Below are positions 35,960 through 48,674 of a DNA stretch of 64,000 bases, piece after piece. The notes below the pieces were generated by a model. The model was not told the origin of the DNA and searched no databases. It was given only the letters and a program-made list of their open reading frames with translations. The stretch is from Epiperipatus broadwayi. Its lineage: Eukaryota > Onychophora > Udeonychophora > Euonychophora > Peripatidae. Where the stretch lies: positions 4,945,230 through 5,009,229 of the forward strand of contig JAQFVV010006215.1 of assembly GCA_028023455.1 (NCBI GenBank). Reading direction: 5' to 3'. The position numbers and the translations under genes were made by a program. Each line of letters starts with the position of its first letter. Positions within the stretch are counted from its first letter, which is position 1.

Positions 35960-36735
35960 AAACCTGGGTAATCTTTAATTTCTTTGATACCGTTCAAGCT
36001 AATAACATGCAATTTAATTGCAAAACAATGATTTAAACCTAACCTGATTCAGATCTGATATCAGGTTAACTTCTATATATTTTAGGGACCTCAGATTTAT
36101 AGCAACTGTAGGCTTTTCTCCCATTAGCTAGGGAGATTAATGCCAATAACTTCAAGTGACATACTCATATTCATTCAAATTATTATTATTATCAGTCAGG
36201 GATCAAATCAACATATGTTCAGAATTATGCTCTTACTTTGAATTCCTCATTAATTCTATTTTTCAGGAAAGGTGAGCTTAGATAAATACTTTTCTAAACA
36301 ATTAATGATTTGCGATCATGAAATTTTCATTAACAAACTTTGATGGCTCTACTTAAGCAAAACAGGCAATTGAAATTATTCATGGCTAATAATTTATAAG
36401 CATTTAGACAAATGTTATCATGTTTTAATTGCTCAATGGAAAAATTTATTCATGTTCTAAGCAGTGGTGCAACTAATATGCAACACATTTAAGGGTCCTT
36501 GACATAAGAAACGCAAATCACAATTTCAGAATTTTATTATTTGTATATGCATTATATGCTATTTATTTGAGATAAGTTTTACAGTTTATTTATTGAGAGT
36601 ATATTTATAATTTTTTAATAGCACAAAATGACAACATTTACACTACAAGAGTATATTGTGTTTATAATTAACAACAAAAAAATATGAATAGTTCTTTATT
36701 CTTGAGTTTCATTGTAGAACTAAAGTTTCTCAAAA
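35960..36735. other. AT-rich DNA, no gene seen
   Basis: No supportable feature. Confidence 0.5.
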
Positions 36736-36888
36736 ATGCTGCACTACAAAAAATCAAAGTCATATATCACATGACTCAATTTTTAAGCTTGTAAATAAAA
36801 AATAAAGAGCTCTGCTAATTTGCTCTAACAAGCTTTATTGACAAATGGCAACTAAACAAAGCACTTAAAAATCTCTATCTTGAAAACC

Positions 36889-36950
36889 ACTCCTTAGCCT
36901 CAGACCAATGGTTTCAAGCTTTGGCACTCCTCAGTCTGGTGCTAGGATAG
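36889..36950 (-). ncRNA. hammerhead ribozyme motif, family D
   Basis: Minus strand: CUGAGGA, stem II UGC-CAAA-GCU/A-type pairing, GAAA, stem III CC-AUU-GG, UC. The inner stem I is poor (ACCAGA opposite UGAGGC), so this arm is probably less active than its partner. Confidence 0.72.
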
Positions 36951-37030
36951 TTTCAGACACAGATCTAAAAATACCAAGCCCAAAACAGCATTTATCCAAA
37001 AGTTAACTATTAAGTTGAAAGTCTGAAACT

Positions 37031-37092
37031 ACCCTAGTGCCTCACTGAGGAGTGCCAAAGCAAGAAACTATTGGTCTGAGGCTAAGGAGTGG
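37031..37092 (+). ncRNA. hammerhead ribozyme motif, family D
   Basis: CUGAGGA, stem II UGC-CAAA-GCA, GAAA, stem III C...G closed by UC. Stem I is GCCUCA/UGAGGC, then a 3x2 internal loop (AGU opposite UA) and CCU/AGG. The 3x2 loop has the same shape as in family C despite different helices. Confidence 0.87.
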
Positions 37093-37194
37093 TTTTCAAG
37101 ATAAAGATTTTTAAGTGCTTTGTTTAGCTAGCATTTATCAATAAAGCTTGTTAGAGCAAATCTGCAGAGCTCTATTTTTTTTGCTGCATTACAA

Positions 37195-37905
37195 TTTTGA
37201 AAATTAATATGGTCCGATTGTAATCAGTCAATAACTAATTAAAATATATAATTATGCACTTTATATTAAGCCCATATTTAATATATTAATGATTTTGCAA
37301 AGGTAAAGAGGAAAAAAATTTAAATTTAGTTAATTAATTTAGTTTATATGATAAATAATTAAAGTTTTAAATATAAATGAATACGAATAAAAATTTAGCA
37401 TGTTGTAGATTAGGAATGGATACTTTTGCCTTAGAAACCAATTTTTGTAGATATATCAGTAATTATGCATCAAGTTCTCTGTGAAAGTCAGATTGAGTTT
37501 AATAGCAAAAGACAATTACGACAAAGCAATGTATATGATTTCTTAAGACCACAACCTCTCTCTTACTTGGGGTATACAATATTTCAAATCTGTGTCTAAT
37601 TGAACATATTGGTTATATACATTAGAAATAGAAATATTGCTAAAGATATAGTTGGTTGGTAAAAATTAAATCTCCAAAAAATTACGTTTAGCTTAGCTAA
37701 TTGATTTGCAAATAATATATTATTTTTGCAACAACTATAAAATTTATGAACTTTTTAGGAATAGGCTTGAAGACAAATTTTAATAAAAATAAAGCAATAA
37801 AAACATTGTGTCCGCATTATCTTCTTACTAATAGAAGCAATTTATTTATGCAATACCAAATTAATGCTCAAAACTCTGCTTATTGTATATTACAGCGAAT
37901 AAAAT
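37195..37905. other. AT-rich DNA, no gene seen
   Basis: No supportable feature. Confidence 0.5.
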
Positions 37906-37907
37906 CC

Positions 37908-37975
37908 TGCAATTGGTAGAGCGGCTGACTTGGCAGAAGGTTCCAGGATAGTGCGCTCAAACTTCTTGGGAACTC
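37908..37975 (+). pseudogene. tRNA-like pseudogene
   Basis: TTGGTAGAGCGGCTGACTTG followed by CAGAAGGTTCC matches the D arm and anticodon arm of many tRNAs, but the anticodon loop is shortened and the T arm (GTGCGCTCAAACTTC) does not form a proper stem. It is more GC-rich than its surroundings. It could be a decayed tRNA gene or the head of a tRNA-derived SINE; no SINE body is evident downstream, where only poly-T follows. Confidence 0.5.
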
Positions 37976-37979
37976 CGGA

Positions 37980-39995
37980 ACAATAAACCCATTAGCGTTT
38001 TTTTTTTTTTTTTGCTTTGTTTTTTTTTTTTTGTAGTGACTAAAGCAAGAGATATATTATAAGTAGTTTATTAAAATCAATTACTATCTTTTTTTTAAAA
38101 AAAAAAAAAAGAGGGGGGGGGGGAATAGAAGAAATAATTAGAATAAAAATTAGATTAATAATTTATTTGATGTTATAAAAAATGTGTTGGTAAATTTGTG
38201 TAAGTTATAAAATTGACTTTACTTGACAAGTACTTGAATAACAATAACATTTGATCATAATTGGAGATTTTATGCCTAAACCACATTTTAATTAGACCTT
38301 AAATCATTAAGATATGAATATCTTATTTATTTTATCTTAAGATCGTTAAAAGTGGATTTCGAGGGTTAAAAAAAGGAAACAAATATAGTAAATAACACAG
38401 AAAAATTTGAGAAAAGTTATATTGTTAAAAAAAAGATAATAGTAACAAAAATAAATTAAAACACTAAATAACATTAATGATAAGTTAGTAAAAATAGAGA
38501 TGAACTGAATGCAACAAAGAGAGAGATAAAAATTGTAACTAATTACAAAAATTAGATAGATTCTAAGTAAGTCTTGATTTGAGTTTATTGTAGATAAAAA
38601 TACATTAAAAAATTTAGAATAGCTCGCGTGAATATGTATATATATACTCATGCGCAAACGGTCCAATCGTAATTTGAAATATAGAGCTATATTTTATTTT
38701 TAAGTTCGCTTTCTTCAATTATATCTGAAAAAAATTACGAAAATTATATTACTTTTATACGAGTGTTGCAGCAAATTATTAGATTTTTTTCTATCTTGAA
38801 AGCAATAGACTTTTTCTATGTACTGTAATTTTAATTTATATAGCTTACGCATTGTAAAGCAACAGCCTTTTTATTATAGAGGTTCTTTTTTTTTTTTTTG
38901 ATGTGATTACTGCAATCACAATGTTTTATTCTCACTTATTAAAACAATAATAATAATTATATCAAAATTCACTTTGTTTCATTTCTCACTTAATGTAATA
39001 TTTTTATGTTATTTTAAGCGAAATAAAAAATTAAGCGTACTCTTCAGATTAATAAACGTTTAATCCAGTCTTTGATTGACGTTTATTCGATTCAATTAAT
39101 AGCTTGGATTCATATGTTACCTTTAATCATGTTGTCCGCCTAGGTGTAAACCAGTTTTAAAATCTCAATTGATATTCCCTAATTTAAAAACTGTAAATTT
39201 ACATTTTCTCACACGCACAACTTTATATATATGTGTATCGTTTTATTCAAATAAAATAAAAAGTTGTATGTTAAATTGCATTAATGAAAACAAACTTTCA
39301 AAAAAAAAAAAAAAAGCCAATTATTTTTTTGTCTAATATGTTAAAATTAAATGATCATTTTTAATTTCATCTCAAAAGTTTTCATACGTGAATATGAATA
39401 TATATATATACTCACCTGCATCTTTCAATCATAAGTGCGTGAGTGTTCGATTAATTAAAGTAACATGAGAAAATAATAATAAAAGTAGTGGAGTGACGAC
39501 AATAATAGTTACAATATGATTTAATTTTAAAGTTAACTTTGTTTTAATTAATATTTATATTTTCAATAATAATAAAAGTATTAATTCAATTTATTTACTA
39601 TTTAACCTTTTCTTCGACAAACAAGTATATGATTACAACGACGTTATGAAAATAAAGATATAAATATATGCATACTCGCCTGGGTGTATATATTTTATTA
39701 ACTTCACATGTTTCATTTAAAATAAAAATCTCATTAACAGTAACAAATTTTGACATAATAGTCTTAATACTCAAATTAGGCATTAAAATTCAATCGGAAT
39801 TAGTGTTAACAATATGTCATGTGATATGGCTATTCCTTTATCGGAGTCAGGAATCTCTCAGCCACTATGCCTAGAGAAACCTATTAGACACCTTACTTTC
39901 CCTTTCCATTCCTCACTTTGTTTTTCCCATATTCTTTTCTATTCCGTTCCATCCTATTTCCACAATATAATTTTTGTCAACTCTATGGCCTTTAC
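37980..39995. other. AT-rich DNA with homopolymer runs, no gene seen
   Basis: Contains poly-T (38000-38031), an A12-G10-type run at 38096-38122, and poly-A near 39300-39315. The motif GTGAATATG(T/A)ATATATAT with ACTCA recurs near 38630 and 39389. No gene is supportable. Confidence 0.45.
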
Positions 39996-39997
39996 AT

Positions 39998-41690
39998 CTA
40001 ATCTTTTCCTAAACCCAGCATAAAAGCCAAGAACCCACTTTCTGGATAATCACGTTGTTTATATTTATTCTCCCACAACTTCATTATTTGCAACCTTTCT
40101 GCTTGTAGGCATTTACATTCAATTAACAGATGCCTAATATTTTCTATGCCTTCTTTACATATCTTGCAGATTAAATCAACCATAATAATAAGCAGAAAAT
40201 AATAATAATTCTTTACAACAGCTATATAATCAAATAATAATTTTATACATAAAAAGCTTTTTTCAGCACCTTTTCAAATGTTACAAATCTATTTAATGCT
40301 AAAGAATCACCTGACATAAAACCATCCAGTGTCCAATAATGGAATTAAAACAACAACAATAATATAAATAATTAAAACAAATCAAAATCTTCATACATAA
40401 ATTGAATAATTGCAAAACAATTGACTATATCATAACAATATTCAAACAATATTACATGCATTTTTTATACAATTACATATATAATCTTATATAATTTTCT
40501 ATTCATTTTTAATCAACCAATTATTAACCAAATTTGTAGAAGTCTTATAAATATTCATACAATTAGTCAAATTATTTTTAATATAATATGTTTCATATAT
40601 TTGTCTTCTTTTTGAATCTTTGATGAAATTTTAATATTTAATATTTTTTGTAGCATCTATTCTATGGCTATATTTCAAGTAGTGAATATATAAAGCAGAC
40701 TTATCATCACTTCTTTTAATAGCATTGTTATGTATAAAATTATAATTTGATTATATAGCTATTGTAAAGAATTATTATTTTTTGATTATCATTTTGTGGA
40801 AGTGCAGTATAAGGATTTTTATTCCTTTCCAATTTAAATCAACCATATTTTTCCATTTGTGTGCATATTCCCTTGTTGCTAAAGATCCTGTTCAAGCCAT
40901 AAACAGTTAGCTACTCTCCTTGCCATTACTATAAATTAACCTGCACCCATATATTCTGTTTACTTTTATATATATTTAAACTCTTTTTACTCTACATATT
41001 ATTTCTCCATCTCTTCAACTCCCTATTTTTTATTAATGCATCTATTCTTCTAGCGCATTCCTTGTCACTATAACACTCAAACAATTCTCCTAACACAATT
41101 ATCCCACTTTTTGTATAAGTATACTGACAAAATCTTTATCCAAATCTGCATATGTACCATCTTTCTCAGCCATCTTGTTGCCTGTCCTTTACTCGCAACC
41201 CAATTAAAAACTATTTTGTCTATTATCTTATTATCCAAAAATTGCAATCTACCAAACATTTTCATTTTGCATCTTTAATATAAAAACTTGATCATCGCAT
41301 TTCTCCTTGAATTGCCTTCTTTGACATCCATATATCTGCATCTAATGCATGTCTTTGCTCTTCTCTTTGTACTTTTTCTAAGTAATCTAACATCCCTTTA
41401 CTAATACATAAAGCATCATTACCATAAGTTAACCCTGCTACTGCCACTCCCTTCCATATAATTCTAGTTACATCATATTTATTATATGAAAACACTATTA
41501 ATTTCTTTATCAGTCCCTTTCTTTTCTTTGTTTCATTTATCTTTTTTTTCTTCCATTCATTCAAGCAATTTCTCTGATTACTTAAGATGATTCCCAAATA
41601 GTTATACCTATTCATCACATTTAACTTTATATCCCCAATAAAAATTATTTCTCTTCCCTTTCCCCAGCATTTATTATCATTACTTTTGAT
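39998..41690 (-). pseudogene. 3' part of a LINE with C-terminal zinc-knuckle (CxxC...H...C type)
   Basis: In minus-strand order, the reverse transcriptase thumb YNYLGIILSNQRNCLNEWKK lies near 41560-41620. It is followed by GVAVAGLTYGNDAL and a long helix with LEKVQREEQRHALDADIW near 41300-41460, then WVASKGQATRWLRKMVHMQI near 41140-41200. Near the end is CKICKEGIENIRHLLIECKC (about 40110-40170), the CxxC-H-C box of many non-LTR elements. The frame is broken several times and the catalytic palm is absent because the element is cut upstream, where a family C repeat abuts it at about 41690. Clade (L2/CR1/Proto2-like) is uncertain. Confidence 0.75.
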
Positions 41691-42065
41691 TCTCCATACA
41701 GTAGGGCCACCAAGTGCAAGCCTTCGTAATTGATGGATGCAGGAAGATTTTTGCATAAAATCCCTATCTAGTGCTTGCTCATCCAATATCCCCAGAATTG
41801 TTTCTATCTTGTGACTTTCATCAGTTAGGAACCTTGGATTTGAAAGCACTGCACTTAGATCTTAGGATCTAATGCAACTCTCCAGCAGTCATCTTCTATC
41901 TATTTTGTTAACTATAAAGCTAGGATTCCAATATAAAAACACGTTTCCAATCCAAGCTCATCTGTTTGTATAGTCATATAGCATTCATTGATTGTGATGG
42001 CTGGCACTTGATGATACAACAGTATGGAGAGTTTGCTACTGTTATTAACAGCCCATGTAAGCATA
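41690..42065. repeat. family C element inserted next to or in the LINE
   Basis: Starts TCTCCATACAGTAGGGCCAC and runs through the minus-strand hammerhead, AGATCTTAGGATCTAATGCA and the CAATCCAAGCTCATCTG region to a short inverted end (GTATGGAGAGTTTGCTACTG). The LINE reading frame on the minus strand ends at its left edge, so it either inserted in that element or replaced its upstream part. No target duplication found. Confidence 0.8.
41781..41839 (-). ncRNA. degenerate hammerhead motif, family C
   Basis: Minus strand keeps CUGAUGA and GAAA and the outer AUCCAA/UUGGAU helix. Stem II (GUC...GAU) and the stem III base pair (C opposite U) are broken, so it is likely inactive. Confidence 0.7.
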
Positions 42066-42069
42066 TGGA

Positions 42070-42690
42070 ATGGTAATCATGTGATGATTTGACAGAATTC
42101 ATTATTCACATAACAGGTTATCCAGGCAATATAAAACTAAGGAGAATATTTTTTTTATTTAGTATATGAATTTGTTTGGAATCTGAACTTACTCAGCAAC
42201 TGGACTTATAAAATTTGTTTGGTTTATAAATTACTTTATTTAGTTATGAGCTTATTTTGGCATTATGATCAGGGTCATTTGACTTAATGTTAAATTAGAA
42301 ATATCAATTTTAAATATCTAAAATCTATCTAGAGTAATTTTAATAGTGTACAGATTAATCACTGTCCATATATCCATATACATCTGAGTCCAGACAACTA
42401 TTTCATTACATTATAATTTGATTTCTTGAATAGGGATGCAATTAAATCATCTGCCATTTGAACAAAAACTCAAAATACTTACCTAAATTACATTGTCATT
42501 AAAACTGAATCCAATTAAATCGTTTTGATACTATAACAAGCAAAAGATATAAAGTATGGCAAATCAATCAATCAAAGGATTAAATTATCAAGCAGGAAAG
42601 CATTCAAAAATAAAGAGCATCATCCATGGAAATAAAATGAATTTATTTATATTAATCAAAGAATATAGTGGGAATCAAGGCATTTTAATA
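42070..42690. other. AT-rich DNA, no gene seen
   Basis: Nothing recognised. It may include upstream parts of the RTE fragment that follows. Confidence 0.45.
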
Positions 42691-43640
42691 ATGGCATGGA
42701 AAATATTTTTAACATTAAAATGGTTCCTGATGGATCTTATCTTACTACTATAAACTTTAATAAAAAAAAAGTTTTGTTTGCTACAATTTTTTTTTTACAA
42801 TATAATATCAAAATGATAAATTTGGAGGGAAGAGATAAACCTTTACATAAATTAGTGATGAAATTAAAAGTAAATGTAAAAGAAAATAAAGAACTGAATC
42901 AAAAAGAGCAAACAGATATAAAGAAAAAAATGGAAAAGAAATTTAAAGTATGAAGAAGAATCAAATGAATATTTAGAAGAAATGCAAAATATAGTTTCAA
43001 ATAATTAGCTCAATATAGAAAAACTAATTATACATTGGTTTTAGAGAATTACAAAAGTTATGAAGAATTATTGCCTAAGATTTTAATCAAAGAAGTGAAA
43101 TATTAAATCTATAAAGAAAGAAAAAGCTCCAGATCATGATGAAATTATAATCGATATCTTAAAAAAAACAGGTGAAGAAATTGAAAAAATTGTTGGCAAA
43201 GTTATATGCCAAATATCTAAATGATAAAGATATACAGATGAATGGAAGAATATTAGAAATTACAGAACTTTCAGTCTTTTATTAGATCTATACAAAATGT
43301 TTACTAAGATAATTACAACTTGTCTACAGCGAACCTTGGATTTTAACCAGTCAAAAGAACGCGCTGGATTTAAAAGTGGTTTTAGTACAATAGATCATAT
43401 CCAAGTAGTAAAAGAGAGTTATAGAAAAACCAAATGAATGATATGAGTTGCCAATGCTTTGGATTTAAAGATTGTGAAAAGGCATTTGATTCTATAAATA
43501 TTTCTTCAATGATTAAAGCATTGGATCATCAAGATATAGATCCCAGATATCATATTCTGAAAAATATTTATAAAAATGCAACAGCAATTATTATATTACA
43601 TAAGAGGGCCTTGATAGGGGAGGGGAGTTCTACACTATGA
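42690..43640 (+). pseudogene. RTE-type LINE fragment, 5' and central RT
   Basis: Broken plus-strand frames give the linker and fingers of an RTE reverse transcriptase: KEKAPDHDEIIIDILKKTGE at about 43110-43180 (compare KKGKAPGNDGI in the copy at 59.7 kb), NYRTFSLLLDLYKMFTKII at about 43255-43315, LQRTLDFNQSKERAGFKSGF at about 43325-43390, and a palm start FDSINISSMIKAL with IDPRYHILKNIYKNA up to 43600. The ADD catalytic motif is not reached; the sequence ends after GEGSSTL. At least three frame changes make it dead. Confidence 0.8.
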
Positions 43641-43644
43641 GACC

Positions 43645-45925
43645 TATCATATTCAGTTATGCTTATATGTAAAAAAAAACTAATCAATTTCAAAAAATTT
43701 TATTTTTTTAATAATACATATCAATCTACAAGAAAATTTACACCCATTTTAGAGAATCATTTGAAATTATCCAATCAAATGGAAGAATAATAAAGGTTGT
43801 TTAAAAACTAGATATGAAAAATTGAACCTTTATGCTGTATAACACAAAGCAAAATTGGAGTAATAAATCTAAAACCTAAAATAAACGTTTTAGGATAACA
43901 AGACACTCTGACTAGAGAACAAAATTCAAACAAAAAAAAAGATTGAACCAAACAACTATTAGATGATCAGCTTACGGATTATCTGTAGAGAATTATTTTA
44001 CACTAATGAGATAACCCCCCCCCCCACCAAAATATAAGATAGCAGAATTGTTTTGTTTAATCAGGATTAAAGCAATTAGAACTTGCAAATAAATTGTGTA
44101 AAATGAAATCGTCTGAAGAAATTCACTTGCAAAAAAGTGATATAAACAGAATAACTGTTATAGTTCCCCCACCATTACATTATATGTATAACAAGGCAAG
44201 AGATAATAAAAAAGAAAAATAATGGATTTGAATCTAGTACTTTACGAATTAACAAAGCCATGCAGTTATGGAGACTTTCTAAAGGAAGCATTTCTAGAAC
44301 AATTGTTTCTAGGAATAATAAAGTATAAATTTTGAAAGGGTAATTAGCAGCAAATAAATTAAATGATTAGTCTATGCTAGTGGTGACTCAACCCAAAATT
44401 TTCCAGCTTTAAAATTAATAAAAAAACAGAAGAAAATTCAGAAAATCAATGGTAATTCAATAAAATGTAGGAAATTAATATATACAGCAAATAAGTTTAG
44501 TTGCTATTAGCTAAAGTAAAAAGCATATGTTTCTAAATATAAATGTAGGGATTAGTCCTGAAATCATTATAATCATTGTGCACATGTAGAGAAATTACTG
44601 GTTATATAAACAAAAGAGATTCAAAGAGCTTATAAGATTTTTATATGCAATAAAAGTCAAAGGAAAATAAATGTTATGAAAAATGATAAAGACCAAATAC
44701 CTATAAAAAATCAAAATGGGCAATGGTTATAGTAGATGTGTAAACCAGATGACAAGGTACATATTTGGAGACGATACCATAAGATTTAAATAAAAATCCT
44801 AAAAAAGATTTATATTGGCTCATATGTTGTAGTTTTATTGCAAAAGTATTACTTTTTGCAAACTGAAATTAAAAGCTGCTTTTTATCTCATTTTTATAAG
44901 TGAGAAAATGATTTAATATTGCTGCATCTAACCATAGGGCTAATAGATTGCCTCATGAAATCATAATAATGTTTAGTCTTTTACAAGTCAAGAGGGATGT
45001 ACTACTAAGAGAAATACAAAAGTGATACTATAACATGGTGATATATTGATTACAAATCAGAAGAGTTAGATAATGAAATATTATTTTAAAAAAATTTAAA
45101 AATTTAAATTCAGTTGAATAAGTGTACATAGAAATCCAGAAAAATGAGTTCCTGAGAATATCACCTCAGAGAGAGGGAAAAAATGTTTGCCTGAAAAATA
45201 GAGAATTGTGTTTAATGACAAGTATCTAGGATAAATTAACCTTTGATAGTTTCTAAAAACAGAAGTGCATATTGCTTGACCTTTGAAAAAGTAACAAAAG
45301 TGAATATGGGAAAGAGATCAAAAAAAGATTTTTAACTTCACAAAAACTTTGCTCTTTTGCTGACATAATATACTGAAGACATGGAGATCACTTTCATTGA
45401 AGATATATATATTACATGAAATTATTACAATTATAATCTACAACAATTATAATCTACAGTCACATGAAAATAAAATGTCAATAACTTATGTATTATGTAC
45501 ATTATTAAGAAGCAAAGAAAAATTACAATTAGTTGAATAATGAGGTTTTGTATAGAATACTAGTGAAAAACAAAATTAATATCAGAAATATTGACATAAT
45601 ATAATTTATTATCTTATGATATAAATATAATTGTATTTACAGGAAAAGAAATCAAATATTTCAGATAGATATTTTATGAAAATTCCTAGGTGAAAAAGAA
45701 AGTTACTGTCAAATGGAATTATTATGAAATAATAAATGTAAATTCTAGTAATAAAGTGGTCAAGGATTAGATCAGAAATGATAAAGGATATCAAATCCCA
45801 ATGAAATGAACAAGTGAAGGCCATCTTTCTAGTTGCCTGGAAATATTATCTAAAACGTTTTGGAGGACTAGAGCTCACCTATTTTCATCAATGGGTTGTT
45901 TCTTAATGAGAAATAGAATGGTTTT
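43645..45925. other. A-rich DNA, no gene assigned
   Basis: Over 2 kb with A excess on the plus strand, which suggests a worn LINE, but I could not match any block of a known protein. A C run of about 11 lies near 44015-44026. Confidence 0.4.
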
Positions 45926-45929
45926 AAGC

Positions 45930-46262
45930 CAATAAACATCACATGACCACCATTTTTTATGCTTGATTATAACTGTTATTAAAACAGGCAAAACTCTATA
46001 CATATTGCCACTCAGTGCAAGTCAGAGTAATCAATAAATGCCAGAAGGCTTGTGCATAAAATCCCCATTTAGTGCCTATTCATTCAATATCCCCAGACTA
46101 GTTGCTGGCTTGTGAGGATATTGGATGAATAGGCACTAGATGGGGATTTTATGCACAAATCTTCTGGCATCCATTGATTACTCTGTCTTGCATTGAGTGG
46201 CTATATGTATAGAAAATTTTGCATGTTTTAATAACAGTTATAAGCAAGCATAAAAAATGGGC
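45930..46262. repeat. family C foldback without ribozyme core
   Basis: Inverted arms (AACATCACATGACCACCATT at the left; CAGTTATAAGCAAGCATAAA at the right) meet near 46105. As at 18.1 kb, the CUGANGA part has been lost at the centre, leaving only the GAAA-side remnants. Confidence 0.85.
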
Positions 46263-46265
46263 ACC

Positions 46266-46608
46266 AAAATGTATAGGTACTGAACTGAGTTTAGACCTAT
46301 AGGACTATATAAGCTAATGCGCTTGGATTGAAAATATTATAATGATTTCAATTTAATACTCATAGTTTTGTAGTTATGTAGAGATAAAAGGTGGCTGATG
46401 GAGGTTTGCATTAGATCCTAAGATCTAGATGCAGTGCTCTCAGATCCAAGGTTCCTTACTGATAAAGGCTACCAGCCAGAAACGAATCTGGAGATATTGG
46501 ATGAATAGGCACTAGATGGGGATTTTATGCACAAGCCTTCTGGCTTCCATTGATTACTCTGGCTTGCACTGAGTAATAATATGTATAGAGAGTTTTGCAT
46601 GTTTTGTC
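46266..46608 (+). repeat. family C single forward unit
   Basis: Runs from CACCAAAATGTATAGGTACT through CAATTTAATACTCATAG, TAGATCCTAAGATCTAGATG and the hammerhead to GAGAGTTTTGCATGTTTT. It directly follows the foldback, so together they form the forward-plus-inverted composite seen at 12.2 kb. No clear target duplication. Confidence 0.83.
46444..46502 (+). ncRNA. degenerate hammerhead motif, family C
   Basis: CUGAUAA instead of CUGANGA, stem II GGC-UACCA-GCC good, GAAA, then C-GA-A with UC (stem III pair lost). Likely inactive. Confidence 0.72.
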
Positions 46609-46611
46609 AAC

Positions 46612-47890
46612 TGGTTATAGGAAAGTGTTAAAGCTGTGGTTTGTATTCTGAAATAACATAAAGAAACTAGAAATTACATATAATACTGTGAATCCTTTCA
46701 ATCAAAGACTAAAATATTCTGCTAAGAAATATTACTTATGGATTAAAACTGTTAGACCATAGAAAAAATGCATATGAATCATGAAAAGCATATAAAGATC
46801 ATTGGTTCCTAGTTACAATAGACACATATTTGAAGTGGAGAGATTAAAAAACAAAAATATTAGTTCTTAAAAAACAATGAATTTTTGTCATTCCATAAAT
46901 ATTTTTTACAGATAATAAAACTTTATTTTCCTTCTGATAAGTTCAAAGAAATGATGAAGAATTGAGATGTGCTACACATTCTGGCACTATCCACCATCCT
47001 GAACTTAATATCTTACCTGAAAGAAAAGTATAATATTTAAACTGTAGGATGAATAAAAATGAAATAAATTATATGTATAATTTATCAGTATATTAACATT
47101 GAATAAATAGAAAAAAAGTTTATCAGAGTTATTGATGATGAAAACCAAACAAAATTGTTATTATAATTTCAACTAGTAGATGAAATAAATAAGAAAAGAT
47201 TAAGAATACATTCAAAGTTTGATATGAGCTAGTGATAAACTAAAGAAAACCTGAATTCAGAATAAAATTAAATGTATTCTAGCCAGAAATACTAAAGTAA
47301 GACAAACCAAAGATAAAACATATCAACAATTAGCAGCACAATCAGATAATCAAAACAAAATCTAATAGGGAATAAAGAAAGTGCACATGTGGATGATGTA
47401 AAACCAGTTAGTAAACTGAACAAAACACAAAAAAATATTTATACAATTTTTATACTTTTATATGTTATCACTAAGATGTAATATTATTATAGATATTTTA
47501 AAACAGAAAGGTAATTAACTATCTTGTAAAGACTAAAATTGGAATCTAGGATTTGTCATCATTAAACAATCAAGGACTAATGCAAACCAATCAGAAATCA
47601 TAAGGCATATTAATTAGCCAATTTTATTATAAAATAATATATAGAATTCTCTAAGAGATGTTTCAGTTTCTCACTATTCTGTTGATAAATTTATTAATTT
47701 CCAAATAAAAAGGATTGCAACAAATTATATAAAAGTAAACATTTAATAAATCAAAGATAATAATTCCATAATCATAATGAACCATTTTACATTAATATTT
47801 GAGGATTAAAAATCAGCCAACTGGCTACACATTAGATCATTAGAAAGTTCATTCCCTATTTATCAGATATTGCATTGCCTTCACTTTTTC
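46612..47890. other. AT-rich DNA, no gene seen
   Basis: No supportable feature; A-rich on the plus strand. Confidence 0.45.
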
Positions 47891-47892
47891 GT

Positions 47893-48222
47893 TGAACAAA
47901 TAAAACTGTTGAGGAAATTTTGGCCTCTAATGAGTTATTATAAGCTGATTTATCTTTTATCGTAAAATTTAATGAAATTTGTTTCAAAGTAGTTGTTACC
48001 TGCAAATGCAAATTCCAACATTGAATCATCTAATAATCATTCCTTAATGCATCAAACTTTTTTTAAAATAAGAAATCCATTATTAGATTCAATGTTGGAA
48101 TTTGCATTTTCATGTAACAGCTATTTTAAATCAATCAAATTCAGTACATTTTAAGATAAAACAGCATATAATAACTCATTAGAGGCCAAAATTTCTTCAA
48201 CAGCCTTTTATGGAGTAAAAGA
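47893..48222. repeat. foldback element, ~330 bp
   Basis: Arms pair at GAAATTTTGGCCTCTAATGA (47936-47955) with its complement near 48172-48195, and at GCAAATTCCAACATTGAATC with its complement near 48090-48110; centre near 48068. No ribozyme core; possibly a hairpin MITE. Confidence 0.85.
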
Positions 48223-48224
48223 GG

Positions 48225-48660
48225 AACTGTTACTCATCAGACTTTTGACTTACCAATTGATATAGGGTGAGCATTTTTCCATCTATAATTTTGAACAACT
48301 AAAATACTAAATACCCTTTTGCCAATTAATATATAAATTAAGTTTATATTAAACATATTTATTTCACCTAGAAATATTATAGTGAATGAGAGTAGTTAAA
48401 TAGCTTTAATCATTTGGATACTACTATGCCATTTAAATAAATAGTTAAAAAGTAATAGAAGAGTAAACATGATTTGAATTTTTTTAATAAGTTTACTATT
48501 ATATTTAGCAAATAACATTTGTGTATGTTTGTTTTGTTAACAAAAATGATTTTTTAATCCATGATTTTACTTTATTGTGTGAAATAAAGATTTTGATTTA
48601 GAAATATAAAAAACAGAAAGTATAAATGTGAAGTGTGTTTGGAGTAACAAAATTCTTACA
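48225..48660. other. AT-rich DNA, no gene seen
   Basis: No supportable feature. Confidence 0.5.
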
Positions 48661-48674
48661 TTGATAATATCTTA

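Larger units (their letters stand above)
36750..37181. repeat. family D inverted dimer, 13 bp target duplication
   Basis: Arms share AAGAGCTCTGC/GCAGAGCTCTA-type ends, GCTCTAACAAGCTTTAT and AAACAAAGCACTTAAAAATC and meet near 36965. TGCTGCACTACAA (36737-36749) and TGCTGCATTACAA (37182-37194) flank it, 12 of 13 matching. Each arm carries a hammerhead. The body is unrelated to families A, B, C and F apart from the ribozyme. Confidence 0.9.

Noticed and set aside
38346-38666. 106-codon minus-strand open frame rich in Phe, Tyr and Ile
   Set aside because: Composition follows the AT bias, no motif, no conserved neighbour; not supportable as a membrane protein gene.
48225-48260. Minus-strand CUGAUGA near 48236
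   Set aside because: No GAAAC or stem III; the rest of the fold is absent.
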